Shown piece by piece: positions 10,685-19,821 of a stretch of 64,000 nt of DNA. Made by a program: the position numbers and the translations under genes. Position 1 is the stretch's first letter, and every line of letters starts with the position of its first letter. The notes under the pieces were generated by a model. It saw only the letters and a program-made list of their open reading frames with translations. It was not told where the DNA came from and made no database searches. Source of the DNA: Bombardia bombarda. Its lineage: Eukaryota > Ascomycota > Sordariomycetes > Sordariales > Lasiosphaeriaceae. The stretch is taken from positions 1,798,001-1,862,000 of the forward strand of contig JAULSR010000001.1 of assembly GCA_030512295.1 (NCBI GenBank), in the 5' to 3' direction.

Positions 10685-13127
10685 CTACCAACTATCATCA
10701 TGCTTCTCATCCTCATACTGAAACGGGCCCCCACCTCCACCACCACTCCCAACCTTGGTACTGCTCCCCCCAATCGTCCCCGTCGGCAGCTGGAAAAACT
10801 CTGGCGGCGCGTCAGCCCCTGCCCCAGCCCCAGGCGGCCCGTCCATGTTCATCGCCATGCCCGGTGGCATTGGCGCGGTGGACGCTGCTGGCGCGGTGGA
10901 CGACTCGACCGAGGACGACCGCGGCGAGCGTGATGATGTCTGATTCTTTCTTCGCTTGAAAGTTGGTGGCTGTGGGGGCATGGGCGGGTGGGGTGGGTGG
11001 CCGTCATCTCCTTCGTCGTCGTCGTCGTGTTCGTGGAAGAGTCTGGTGTGGTCGTGCTCGTGGTCGTCGTGGGAGTCTTCGTCCATGTCGTGGGCGTGGG
11101 CGTGGGAGTCGTGTTCGGAGGAGGAGGAGTCATCGTCGAGGGGGGTGTGTAGAGGTGCTGTGGTATTGGGGTTGTTATTGCTGGTAGCGTTGCGGTCTCG
11201 TCGGCCTCGGCGGGTGGTGGTGGCTTTTGCTTGTTTGTGCGGGGGCTGTTGCTGTTGGGGAAGCTGTGCTTGGTGAGGGTTGTGATGATGATGATGATGG
11301 CGCATTGGCATCATGGAGTAGTGGCTGCTGCTGCTGCTGCTGTTTTTGCGGGAGGCGGCTTGGAGTTCGCCTTGGGAGATGTACTGGGCTTTGAGGTCTG
11401 TTGCGGGTTTCAGTTAAGAGTTTTGGTGTGTGAGGTGTATAACCAAACGACTTACGGTCTAGACAGAGATTCTCGATGACAGCTTCTTCGTGGCACTTTG
11501 CTCTGGAGCATCCATCTTTTTTTATTATATTGTGTCAGCCTATCGTCCCTCTTTGGCTGTCAAGGATTATGGACACTCTTACGGTTCTTGCAGAAAATCG
11601 CTAAGCTGTCGACATACTCGTTGCAGTCCTGGCCACGGCAGCTATCTGTTATTATCATGTCAGCTCGTACTGATCAACTGCCCCGAAGAAATAATAAAAT
11701 TTTGAAAATACCTACGTAATGCGCAGAACCTGCCCCTGTTTTTGGGGTTGGGTGCCCAGGACCTCGTATTGTTGCAGCTCAGCTCCGCACAACAATCTAT
11801 CCCAGACCGCAAATGTCAGTACCTCTTTTGTATGTATGTCGTGGGGGACATGGAGCAATGCTTACGCTCGTTGCAGTACGGTTTGGAATGTGAGCTCTTA
11901 TTGCAGTCTCTCTCGCGACAGGTGTGGCTCGCGCAAAAAGGGGACCGCTCGACCCTGATGTCCTTGCAGCGGTTCACAGAACAGGTGGCGTCTGGATGGT
12001 GTGGTAAGAAGTAAGCAGATGATCCTACTGGGAAAGAGAGGAGCTTTCAAACAAGACTAACGATCGGAACAAAAGGCATGGTATTCCTTGGATTTAGCAG
12101 CCGAATGTCTTGCCCTTCCACAGTTTTGCATTTCGCACTTGATGTCTGGAAAAACATGCTTATGTTAGCTTATTATGTATATATGCAATGAGGGAAATGG
12201 AAGCTCCTTACGGATGGCGCAATAGGGGTATTTGCCCTCAACAATTGTGCGACAACCCTCGGTCTTACACTCGTCTACGTCAAGAAAGAAAGCCAGCGTT
12301 AGTATCGTACATGCAAACAGCAACCATAGGCTAGAACTCGGCAGTCTTACGTTGTTCACAGCAGTTCCTCTGATCTTGGCTCTGCTTTGTGCAGCCCTCG
12401 GCCTGACATGAATCTACCTGTATGTTAGCATATATCACCACCCATCAGACATATCGCAATAACCTACGGGCCTGACATAGCGTGGATCTCGGTGACGTTC
12501 GACGCCGGGGACATTGCCGCACGATGCATTTGTCTGGTTGATGTAAGTAGATGAGCTTGAGGACAAGCAGGTGAGGCGACGAGGAGACTGACGGTCGGAA
12601 CAGAACTCGTAGCGAACATATCGCGGGACAGTGTTATGTGTCGGCTCGTAGTTTGGGTCTAGGAACTGGGCGCGGGCCTGGAGGCATTCGGTGATGGGAC
12701 ATCTCGCATCTAAGATAGCAGACACGTTGAGCTTGAGCCTGAGTTTGAATGACTAAGGGGTGCTTACGGATGGCGCAAACGGTATCGTGGGGTGGCTTCT
12801 TGTTGTTACAGCTCTCGTCTCTCAGAAAGTGGATGCAGGTGTCTAGTAGTCGGCGTAGTTTTCACAGAGTTGAGCTGAGTTCACCACAGTATGTTGACAA
12901 GTTAAAAAGGAGGCGGGCCCACGTTGTTTGCAAAAGGGCGAGACGACAGTCGAGCCAGTCGAGCCGAACCTGTGGCCGTATGGCGATCCGCGGCCCTGTG
13001 GAGGCGACCTGATGCCGCTCGCTCGCCTGTCGAGGGGGTCGACAAAAGCGCCCTCAACCGTCTTGAAGAAGACCTCATTGTTGCAGCCCTCGCTTCTGCA
13101 CTCGTTGACAGCACCCCTGCGATTCAT
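10685..13127 (-). CDS. Tandem C-x4-C-x(n)-C-x2-H module protein with His/Asp-rich tail
   Basis: I do not recognise the family. Twelve exons (12923-13127, 12768-12842, 12593-12709, 12468-12533, 12351-12413, 12212-12274, 12062-12145, 11866-11991, 11716-11796, 11583-11645, 11456-11515, 10685-11397) join to 571 residues. Residues 1-334 hold twelve head-to-tail modules of pattern C-x4-C-x(n)-[FYLVC]C-x2-H, each followed after one or two residues by the next Cys. Examples are ECKTEGCRTIVEGKYPYCAI and SCRGQDCNEYVDSLAIFCKN. Spacer n is 9-11 in eight modules and 16-50 in four. All internal exons are multiples of 3, and all introns are phase 1 inside the terminal His codon. Exon 8 holds two modules. 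The 237-residue tail is low-complexity: Ser run, six His, TRRGRRDR, a His/Asp block, FKRRKNQ (possible nuclear signal), and Pro/Gly. Zinc binding is inferred from Cys/His spacing. The start at 13127 is the first in-frame ATG before module 1 that gives a simple leader. Confidence 0.82.
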
Positions 13128-14529
13128 CGAGACGGGATACGGGTGGAATAACTGGTGGTGAGTAAATGCGCGCGCGTGAAGCAGCAAAAATAAGCAAAAA
13201 GAAAACAGTATTCAGATGGAGGAGATCAAGGACGCCAAGAAACGACGATTGGGGTGGAATTAAGTTATTATGGCCCGACCAGCGCGACCAACATCTCTCC
13301 CGCCGTCAAGTGTCAAGGAGACAGACAGAAACGTCCAATCGCCAAGCTAGACCCCATGTGAGTAGTGATTGCCCTGCTCGAGCCCTGCTTCCTCTCTATC
13401 CCACACAGACGGGGCGGCGTGGACTACCACTACCACTACCACCCCCCCAATCCCAAGCCCTCTGAGCCCCCCTCCTACCATGCATGAAATACGGCGCGAG
13501 CGAGGATATATCGGTTCATGCAGCCCAGCATACACAGTACTGGGCATAGAGCTCGAAAGAGGTGGCGCGCTTGCCAGCTAATAACCTGACTGGCCATTCG
13601 TCCAACATCACGAGCAGTCGGGTCATTTGGCCCCTACCACTGTGTAGCTCAGCCAATCCCAAGACTGGCAGTAACACTGAGCGGCTGCAGATCGCGACGC
13701 GGCCTTGATGCTGCACTTCTTGTTTCCGGCGTCTCATCTCGCGGGTCCCAACGCTGGCACGCTCCTGAGACGGGGGGCCGTAGGGTCACCTGTGAATCGC
13801 TATGATAGGTGCGCTGATGTGATGGTAGCTGCAGACGCCCGGACCACCTGTGCCTTCTAGAGTCCCAAGGGGCGGCTCGAGATGGACAGCGGTGAGAATG
13901 AGTAGTTTATGATTTAGAGAATCATCTCATTCCAAAAGCAAAAATAAAAACATGGCAGCGATGGACATTCCTGATGGTTGTGACTGGCCCCAGCTTGGAG
14001 CCGTCCGTCAAAGGGAGTGGTGGTGGGTGGGATTTGTTGAAGCGCTGAACACTAACAGCAATGAAAGGCACTGGCCGCCTAAAACTAATCGCTAAAGTAC
14101 TACTACCCATTTGTCTCTTACTAGGGCATGTAGCGCGATGAAATTTGCCATATTAAAAATAAGGTTCACTAACAGCGGATACATCGATGACCTCGAAGCT
14201 CTTGCAATATTTGAGGCAGGCGCGATCGAAGGGGGCAGCTCTTAGTCAAAGGAAACGGGTGGTGGTCATAGCTCCCTTGCCAGTCACGTGGAGGCGCACC
14301 ATTCTCGCGGCTTATTCAGGACCTCGGCGTGACTCTTTCCATCGCGCGCGCGTGTTCTCGCGTCTTTTGCCTCTTTGTCAATGTCATAAAGGGAAACACT
14401 TTCCAGCTTACATCACGCATCATAAAGCCACAAAATAAGATATTGCAAAGCTACTGTTCGCTTTTACCAAAATTCAGCACCACAACTTCCCCAAATCCAC
14501 AACCAAATCCAAAAAAGAAAACAGAGACC
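13128..14529. promoter_or_regulatory. Divergent intergenic region, 1.4 kb
   Basis: This lies between the start of the Cys-rich gene and the alkyltransferase gene, and should contain both promoters. A (CCA)n/(CAC)n tract sits at about 13425-13445. I looked on the minus strand for further Cys-His module exons upstream of 13127 and found none. A longer alkyltransferase start at 14329 would fall inside this interval. Confidence 0.45.
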
Positions 14530-15099
14530 ATGAAAGCCAACACGCGCATCAAGCGCACTCAGCTCGTCGCGCCTTCCTCGCCAACTACATCCACACCCAC
14601 GCCCACGCCCACGCCCACAAAAACCACGACACCAAAAATAAAAACAACCGCAGACAACATATCCACCCTCGTAACCACCTCCCCAACCCTCACCCCCTTC
14701 CAGAAATCCCTCTACCTCCTCCTCCTCCAGATCCCCCCCGGCACCGTCACCACCTACGGCATCCTCGCCGCCGCCCTCTCGTCCTCCCCGCGCGCCGTCG
14801 GCAACGCCCTGCGCCGCAACCCATTCGCGCCCCAGGTGCCCTGCCACCGCGTCGTTGCCACCGGCGGCACCCTCGGCGGCTTCAAGGGCGCCCGCCACGG
14901 GCTCGACGCCAAGAGCCTGGCGCTGCTGGGGGAGAAGAGAGGGCTGTTGAGGGGGGAGGGGGTGAGGTTTGCTTCTTCTCCTGGTGGTGGAGGGGGAGGA
15001 GGAGAGAGGGTTTTGGGGACGCCTTTTGGGGGTTTGTTGTTGTTGGGTAGTTGGTTAGGTGGGCGGTTCTGGTGTTGGTGTGATGAGGATGAGGATTGA
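14530..15099 (+). CDS. MGT1: O6-alkylguanine-DNA alkyltransferase
   Basis: This suicide DNA-repair enzyme moves alkyl groups from O6-alkylguanine to its own Cys. From the ATG at 14530 it is 189 residues. Residues 1-50 are a low-complexity Thr/Pro/Lys leader with a (CACGCC)n-derived TPTPTP tract. The catalytic domain starts at LTPFQKSLY (about 54) and includes IPPGTVTTYG, the Arg-finger helix RAVGNALRRNP, and the active-site PCHRVV (Cys105), followed by GGTLGGFKGARHGL. The Cys excludes the alkyltransferase-like (ATL, Trp) subfamily. The frame stays open upstream to 14329, adding 67 residues of poor quality; I prefer the shorter start. The C-terminus is odd: after RVLGTPFGG it continues into a hydrophobic LLLLGSWLGG stretch and ends WCWCDEDED, with a seven-Gly run before it. 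Confidence 0.88.
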   Translation: MKANTRIKRTQLVAPSSPTTSTPTPTPTPTKTTTPKIKTTADNISTLVTTSPTLTPFQKSLYLLLLQIPPGTVTTYGILAAALSSSPRAVGNALRRNPFAPQVPCHRVVATGGTLGGFKGARHGLDAKSLALLGEKRGLLRGEGVRFASSPGGGGGGGERVLGTPFGGLLLLGSWLGGRFWCWCDEDED

Positions 15100-15765
15100 G
15101 GGACGGACAATGGTTATTTGTTGTTGGGATAAGTTATGAATGCGATTTGTTATGTTCAAGTTAGTAATGGGAATGGGAATGGTCCCAAGACTGGAAATAA
15201 GAACGGAATGTGGCAAACTAGGATGAGATTGACCATGTGGTCTAATGATTTGTATGACGAAACTGTAGTAAATCTGGGAGCCATCAACGTCACACATCAA
15301 TCACAAATGTCATACAACCCATCTTGAGAGACACCAACCATTGTTCATTTTCACGGCACTCGTGCTTTCATCTCGTTATAATACATTTTGTATCTCCCGC
15401 AAAACTACCTTCGTTTCCTAGCTGAAGTACTCGTTATCATATCCCGGGTTACCGCAAACGCTCGTCTTCTCGTCTTAAATCATATCTACCCGGCAATCAC
15501 TATCAACATATAAGTTGATGATGATACCGGGTGTGTGTGGCGCCCGCTTTATAATCGCTCCTGCAAACCCTGACCTGTAATGTACAATGGCCCCTTTCCG
15601 ATGGCCAAAGCCGTAAATGTCTTGTGACGTATGCACTTTTTTTGTTTGATAAAACGCCTTGATGCCCACCGACTGTGCGCCGACAACAGATGAGAGACGA
15701 GATCGAAGAGCAAACGAGCTTTTCAAGTATGACACACTGTACTCGGGACGAGATAAACAGCACCC
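15100..15765. other. Convergent intergenic region
   Basis: This is the 3' flank shared by the alkyltransferase (+) and the YAG7-like gene (-), 666 bases. No coding signal or structured RNA is recognised. Confidence 0.5.
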
Positions 15766-17399
15766 TTACTGTTGCGCCTGCTCATCGCCACCGCGGCGGG
15801 GGCCACGGTTGGCCGCATTGCCTCCGCGCTGTCCACCGCGGCCACGACCACGTCCCTCACCGCGGAATCCTCCACGACCACGGTGACCGCCACGGCCCCG
15901 GTAACCTCCTCCTTCGCGGTTGCCGCGGTTGCGCTGCACCTGGTGGAAACCATCGTTCGGGTCGGCAGCGGCAGCCGGCGCCTCAGCTGCGTCCTCTGGG
16001 TGATCATCGGCCCATGACTGGGTGTTGGCGGGTGCCGCGGCAGGGGCGGCAGCGACAGGGGCGACAAGGGCGGCAGGGGCGGCAGGGGCGGCAGGGGCGG
16101 CAGGGGCGGCAGGTGCAGCTGGTGCTAAGGTCTCAGCAGTCGTCTCCGGCTCACTCGACTCCTGGGGGACCTTAACATCCACCCACTCCTGGGACATGGT
16201 CAGATCATTAGTCGGTTCATACTGGTCTCCTGCCGCGTTCGCAGCGCTGTCGCTCACATCCGCATTAGGGATAGTCGAAGTAGTGGACGGCTCTTCGGCA
16301 TGACCGTTGGTCAGGGGAACGGTAGATCCCTCCTCGATCTCCGTGAGGCCGGCATTGACAATAGTGGGGTCGGTCTGCACTGGCTCAGAAGACTCAACCG
16401 CCTCCGTCTCTGTCTCGGTAGACTGGGCTGTCGTCTCCGTCTGGTATAGCGGTGCCGCATAGGCAATTGAAGCTTGCTTAACCTGGGCATCTGTAGTGGT
16501 TTGTTAGTGGCTGACAATAACCATTAGGAGTAAGCGCCAACTTACAAGTTGTCTCGAGGAGATCGCCACCCGTGCTGCGGGTCTTCTCCTCGGCGCCCTG
16601 CACTAGCTTCAACATGGTCGAGACAGCGTTCTCGTCCCCAGAGTAGATATGGAGCAAAACTCCCTCGAGCGCCATGTTCTCATCGGCATTGTTATCGATG
16701 TCCTCAACACGGCGAGCTGCAGCAAGACGGAGGAACTGAGAGAGCACAAGGAAGTTGTCCTTGAGCGCTGTGCTGGCGTCCTCCTCGGCCTTCTTGTTCA
16801 GATCCGCGGTAAGCTCTGCCTTCTCCTTCTCAAACTTCTCGGCCAACGCCGTCTCCGACTCGGCAAGGCGGGTACGGTGCTCCAGCTCAATCTTCTTCTG
16901 CAGAGCAAGCTGCTCCTCCAGCTGGGTAAGCTGAGCCTGGAGACCGGGCTTCTTAAGGTGGGCAGCCTTCTGATCGTGGTTGATAAGTTTGGCCGCGACA
17001 AGATCGTCAAGAGATCTGCCGCCGTGCTCTGCTAGGAGGTTGTCAATGCGGGCAGCATTGGCCTGGATAAACAGTCAGCCGCGAGTATGTTAGAAGAGTG
17101 GGGGCTGCGCAAACACGTACAATCTTTTTGGTGATATTGCGGATGCCCCTGCAAGGTATCAGTTAGCAAGAAGAAGACCAATAAGGGTAAATATGGAGTA
17201 CGTACTTCTGAATCTCCCGAATGTATGGGCTGTCGGAAGCATTGTCCTGGTGGTCGTTGTGGTCGGCCACCGAAGTGGCAGGTTCTGGGGTCGCGGCGGC
17301 GGGGGCTGGAGACTCGGTGCGCTCAGCTTTGGCCTTCTTCTTTCTGGCAGACTTGGACTCGGTCGAGACCGGGGGGTTCTGGACGGACGAGGCAGCCAT
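15766..17399 (-). CDS. YAG7-like protein with coiled coil and RGG tail
   Basis: Four exons (17206-17399, 17121-17148, 16546-17062, 15766-16490) join to 487 residues. The N-terminus is Ala/Lys-rich (ARKKKAKAE). It leads to SPYIREIQKGIRNITKKI and a long charged helical region with heptad character (LEEQLALQKKIELEHRTRLA, about residues 75-165). This matches the dimerisation region of fungal YAG7-family proteins, whose yeast member is ribosome- and membrane-associated and of unclear function. The middle is acidic and Thr/Ser-rich, with an Ala-Pro repeat. The C-terminus is an RGG/GRG RNA-binding tail (GGYRGRGGHRGRGGFRGEGR) ending in EQAQQ. Exon 2 is only 28 nt. The overall layout also recalls Caprin-type RNA-binding proteins. 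Family assignment is by recognition of the N-terminal segment and is moderately sure. Confidence 0.82.
16071..16113. repeat. 9-bp tandem repeat inside the YAG7-like gene
   Basis: About 4.8 near-perfect copies of GGCAGGGGC lie on the plus strand. Read from the coding strand they encode Ala-Pro-Ala units in the acidic linker before the RGG tail. Length polymorphism would keep the frame, since the unit is 9 bp. Confidence 0.85.
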
Positions 17400-18365
17400 G
17401 TTGAATCGCGTGGCTAGGCTCGACGTAGCGGATTTGATGGGTGATCAGCCGAGACGAAGCTATCTCGAAGTTGCGTTTTGTTTTGGCGGTGCGGAGGCTG
17501 GGTCTAGCTGGGCAGGATGGTGGAGATGGTGTCGAGAGCAGCGCAGAGTGTGCTTGTTATGTGGAAAAGGATTGTTGATAGGTGGAAAGGTTGCAGGTAG
17601 CAGTCAATAATTGATTGGCAGCAGAACTTTGAGTGAGTCTTGGGGACGGGGTTGTGGAGAAAACACGTAGTTTAGTGGTTCCGATGTTTGTGGAATTGTT
17701 TGACCAAAAAAGGCTGGCCGGGAAATTTCCTGAGGTTCCGTCGGTGCCTCCTTCCTGCCTCCTCTCACGCTCACACGCCAGCTTTTTTCGGCACGGGCCA
17801 ACCTGAATGGCGCCTAGGTTCAGCTCCAGGCTCCCGCCCGCCTCGTGTTTGGATTTTGGAGCTCAATTACAGGGCATTGAAGAGCGTGGAAGGGTGCAGA
17901 ACTAGCTAGAAATGATATGCAGTACTGTACTTTGTACCTATCTGTTTTTCAGCATCATTTTTCTTTTTCGTTCCCTTCATAAAAACCTGGTGCAAATAGG
18001 GTTGTTTTCAAACTTCATTTGCACTCCATCTACCGGTACCCGTTCTTTGCCCAGCCAGAAAACTGAAGCTTGTCCTCAATCGCTTGCATTCGCAACCTGC
18101 GCTGCGCATCCACGACACCTCCAATGTCTAGATGGATTCATCCCCACGCGGGGTGAAGCGAGCACCATGTTGGTCGCGTGCCCCTCTCCTATACCAGGCC
18201 AAGACATCTTAGTCGCCCAAAGATGCTAATCAAGTGTCTCCTTATCCTATGGATAACTTCACCTTCGAGGTGCAGCTGTCTTCGGGATGCTCTTGTTGGA
18301 TGTTGATGCGGCGGTGCATCGTGTTTTGGTTCATTTCGCAGACTGATGTCTTCGTCGCCCTTCTT
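17400..18365. other. Intergenic, no gene recognised
   Basis: This holds the promoter side of the YAG7-like gene and the 3' side of CENP-W, both on the minus strand. No conserved protein segment or RNA gene was recognised. Confidence 0.5.
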
Positions 18366-18777
18366 TCAACCCTTGAACTTGGCAAGAGTATCCTAGTTTG
18401 CGATGGTCGCATGAGCCAATGTTTTTGGGAACAACTGTGAGAATACATACCGCGGTGACCTTTCTGACACTCCGGGCTGTGATGCCTCGCTCGCCGCCTT
18501 GCTTTGCCTCGATCGTAGCTTCTTTCATCAACCTAGGGTTCAGGTCAGCTCCATTCAAGTTTGCATGTAAGAGCGTGTCCCCTACGTTTGCATGAAAAGC
18601 ACATAGTCCAAAAATATCTAAAGAGCAGCTTGTTAGACCAGTCTGGTTGGCAGACCACGGAAAGCGAAAAGTAGGATATACCGTCACGTCGACGTTCTTG
18701 CTGACGTTGCAGTTGGAGTGAGCTTTGACGATCTTCTTCACGGTGGCGCGCGGGTAGAGCTTTTGTCCAGGAGCCAT
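18366..18777 (-). CDS. Kinetochore histone-fold protein CENP-W
   Basis: This is a small histone-fold subunit of the inner kinetochore that dimerises with CENP-T (Wip1 in yeasts). Four exons (18682-18777, 18586-18617, 18451-18532, 18366-18392) give 78 residues. The protein begins MAPGQKLYPRATVKKIVKAH, continues through NVSKNVDVTIFLDYVLFMQ and ends with RGITARSVRKVTADTLAKFK followed by Gly. This is the expected one-domain length and pattern. Exons 2 and 4 are very short (32 and 27 nt), and the last exon encodes only DTLAKFKG. No single open frame shows the full protein, so it is easy to miss. It is divergent from prefoldin 4, with 449 nt between start codons. I recognise the family from the N-terminal YPRATVKKIVKAH and the C-terminal ARSVRKVT motifs. 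Confidence 0.87.
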
Positions 18778-19226
18778 CTTGGTGGTTCCAGCTGCCCCAG
18801 TCGCGTCGTATTTGCACGATAGACAACAGTGGAGGTGGGATCTGAGGTCAACTATATATGATGATGTCTGCAAGGAGATCTGACCGTCAATTGACAGCTC
18901 TAGAACGAGAGAAAGGTTTCCAGTTTAGATTCCAACTAACTAGCGCTTTCCAGTTGTTGACTTCCATGCCTACCTATTCGACCCCAAGCTGGCTAGCTAG
19001 CCAATCGGACAAAAAAGCAGAGCAGCCCCACCAAGGACAGGTACGTACCCAGGTGAGAGCTTGGTGAGAGCCAGTGATCCCTGCACGAGCCTGGCCATTT
19101 TCCCCAAGTAAAGTGTGGGGTTAGTTCCTCCCACCTCTGCCTAACGAAGCAACGGTGGGCGCATCAATCACTTGTCTACAGCCTTCACGATTCGACCCAA
19201 CATACCAAAAGCACATTTGGCCCAAG
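18778..19226. promoter_or_regulatory. Divergent promoter region CENP-W / prefoldin 4
   Basis: These 449 bases must hold the promoters of a kinetochore gene and a chaperone gene on opposite strands. No named motif is confidently seen. Confidence 0.4.
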
Positions 19227-19821
19227 ATGAATCGACGCATGGTGAGACGACATTCGAGTGTGCGCGTGCTCGTAGTCCCCGATGCTAACGGTACGTGATC
19301 TGGCAGTTAACAAAGGAGGACGAGGATGCGGTGGGGGAGGAGATCGAGGTCCGCCGCGAGGACCAAGACAAGATCAACAAGTTTAGCCGTCTGCACCAGC
19401 GTGAGCTGTCAATCGAGGAGGCCCTGAGCACAAAAAATGTCAGCCAGCTTGCAGTCGTCTACCCTCTGCCGAACACATGCTAAGCCCTCTACAGAAGGAA
19501 AAGGAAGAGTTCGATGACATTACCAGCGAGCTCGAACTTGCAGACGAAGACGACATTGTCCCGTAAGTTCACCTCTGCATCTCTGCCGGGGCCCATGATA
19601 TATGTACATGTGCTGACATTCAACTTAGTTACAAGGTCGGCGATTCCTTCTTTCACGTCCAGCTGCCCCAGGCGCAGGAGATGCTAGCTATCTCGACAGC
19701 TAAAATCGAAGAGGAAATATCGGATCTCGAGGACAAGCTGAGCACCATTCGTGGGGAGATGACGCAGCTGAAGGTTGAGCTGTATGCGAGGTTTGGGAGG
19801 ACTATCAATCTCGAGACATGA
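19227..19821 (+). CDS. GIM3: Prefoldin subunit 4
   Basis: This is a beta-type subunit of the hexameric prefoldin chaperone that delivers nascent actin and tubulin to CCT. Four exons (19227-19241, 19307-19438, 19495-19562, 19629-19821) give 135 residues, the family length. Exon 1 has only five codons (MNRRM). The N-terminal helix carries LTKEDEDAV and DQDKINKFSRLHQRE. The linker between coiled-coil arms holds the diagnostic ELELADEDDIVPYKVGDSFF. The C-terminal helix is ISDLEDKLSTIRGEMTQLKV followed by LYARFGRTINLE, as in subunit 4. The splice joins are supported by the unbroken family pattern across all three of them. Confidence 0.94.

Noticed and set aside
13347..13737. Possible additional upstream exons of the Cys-His module gene
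   Set aside because: No C-x4-C...C-x2-H module or phase-1 C|AY junction was found on the minus strand beyond 13127.
14329..14529. Upstream extension of the alkyltransferase from ATG 14329
   Set aside because: The 67 extra residues do not resemble the family N-terminus, and the sequence just before 14530 looks like an A/C-rich fungal 5' UTR.
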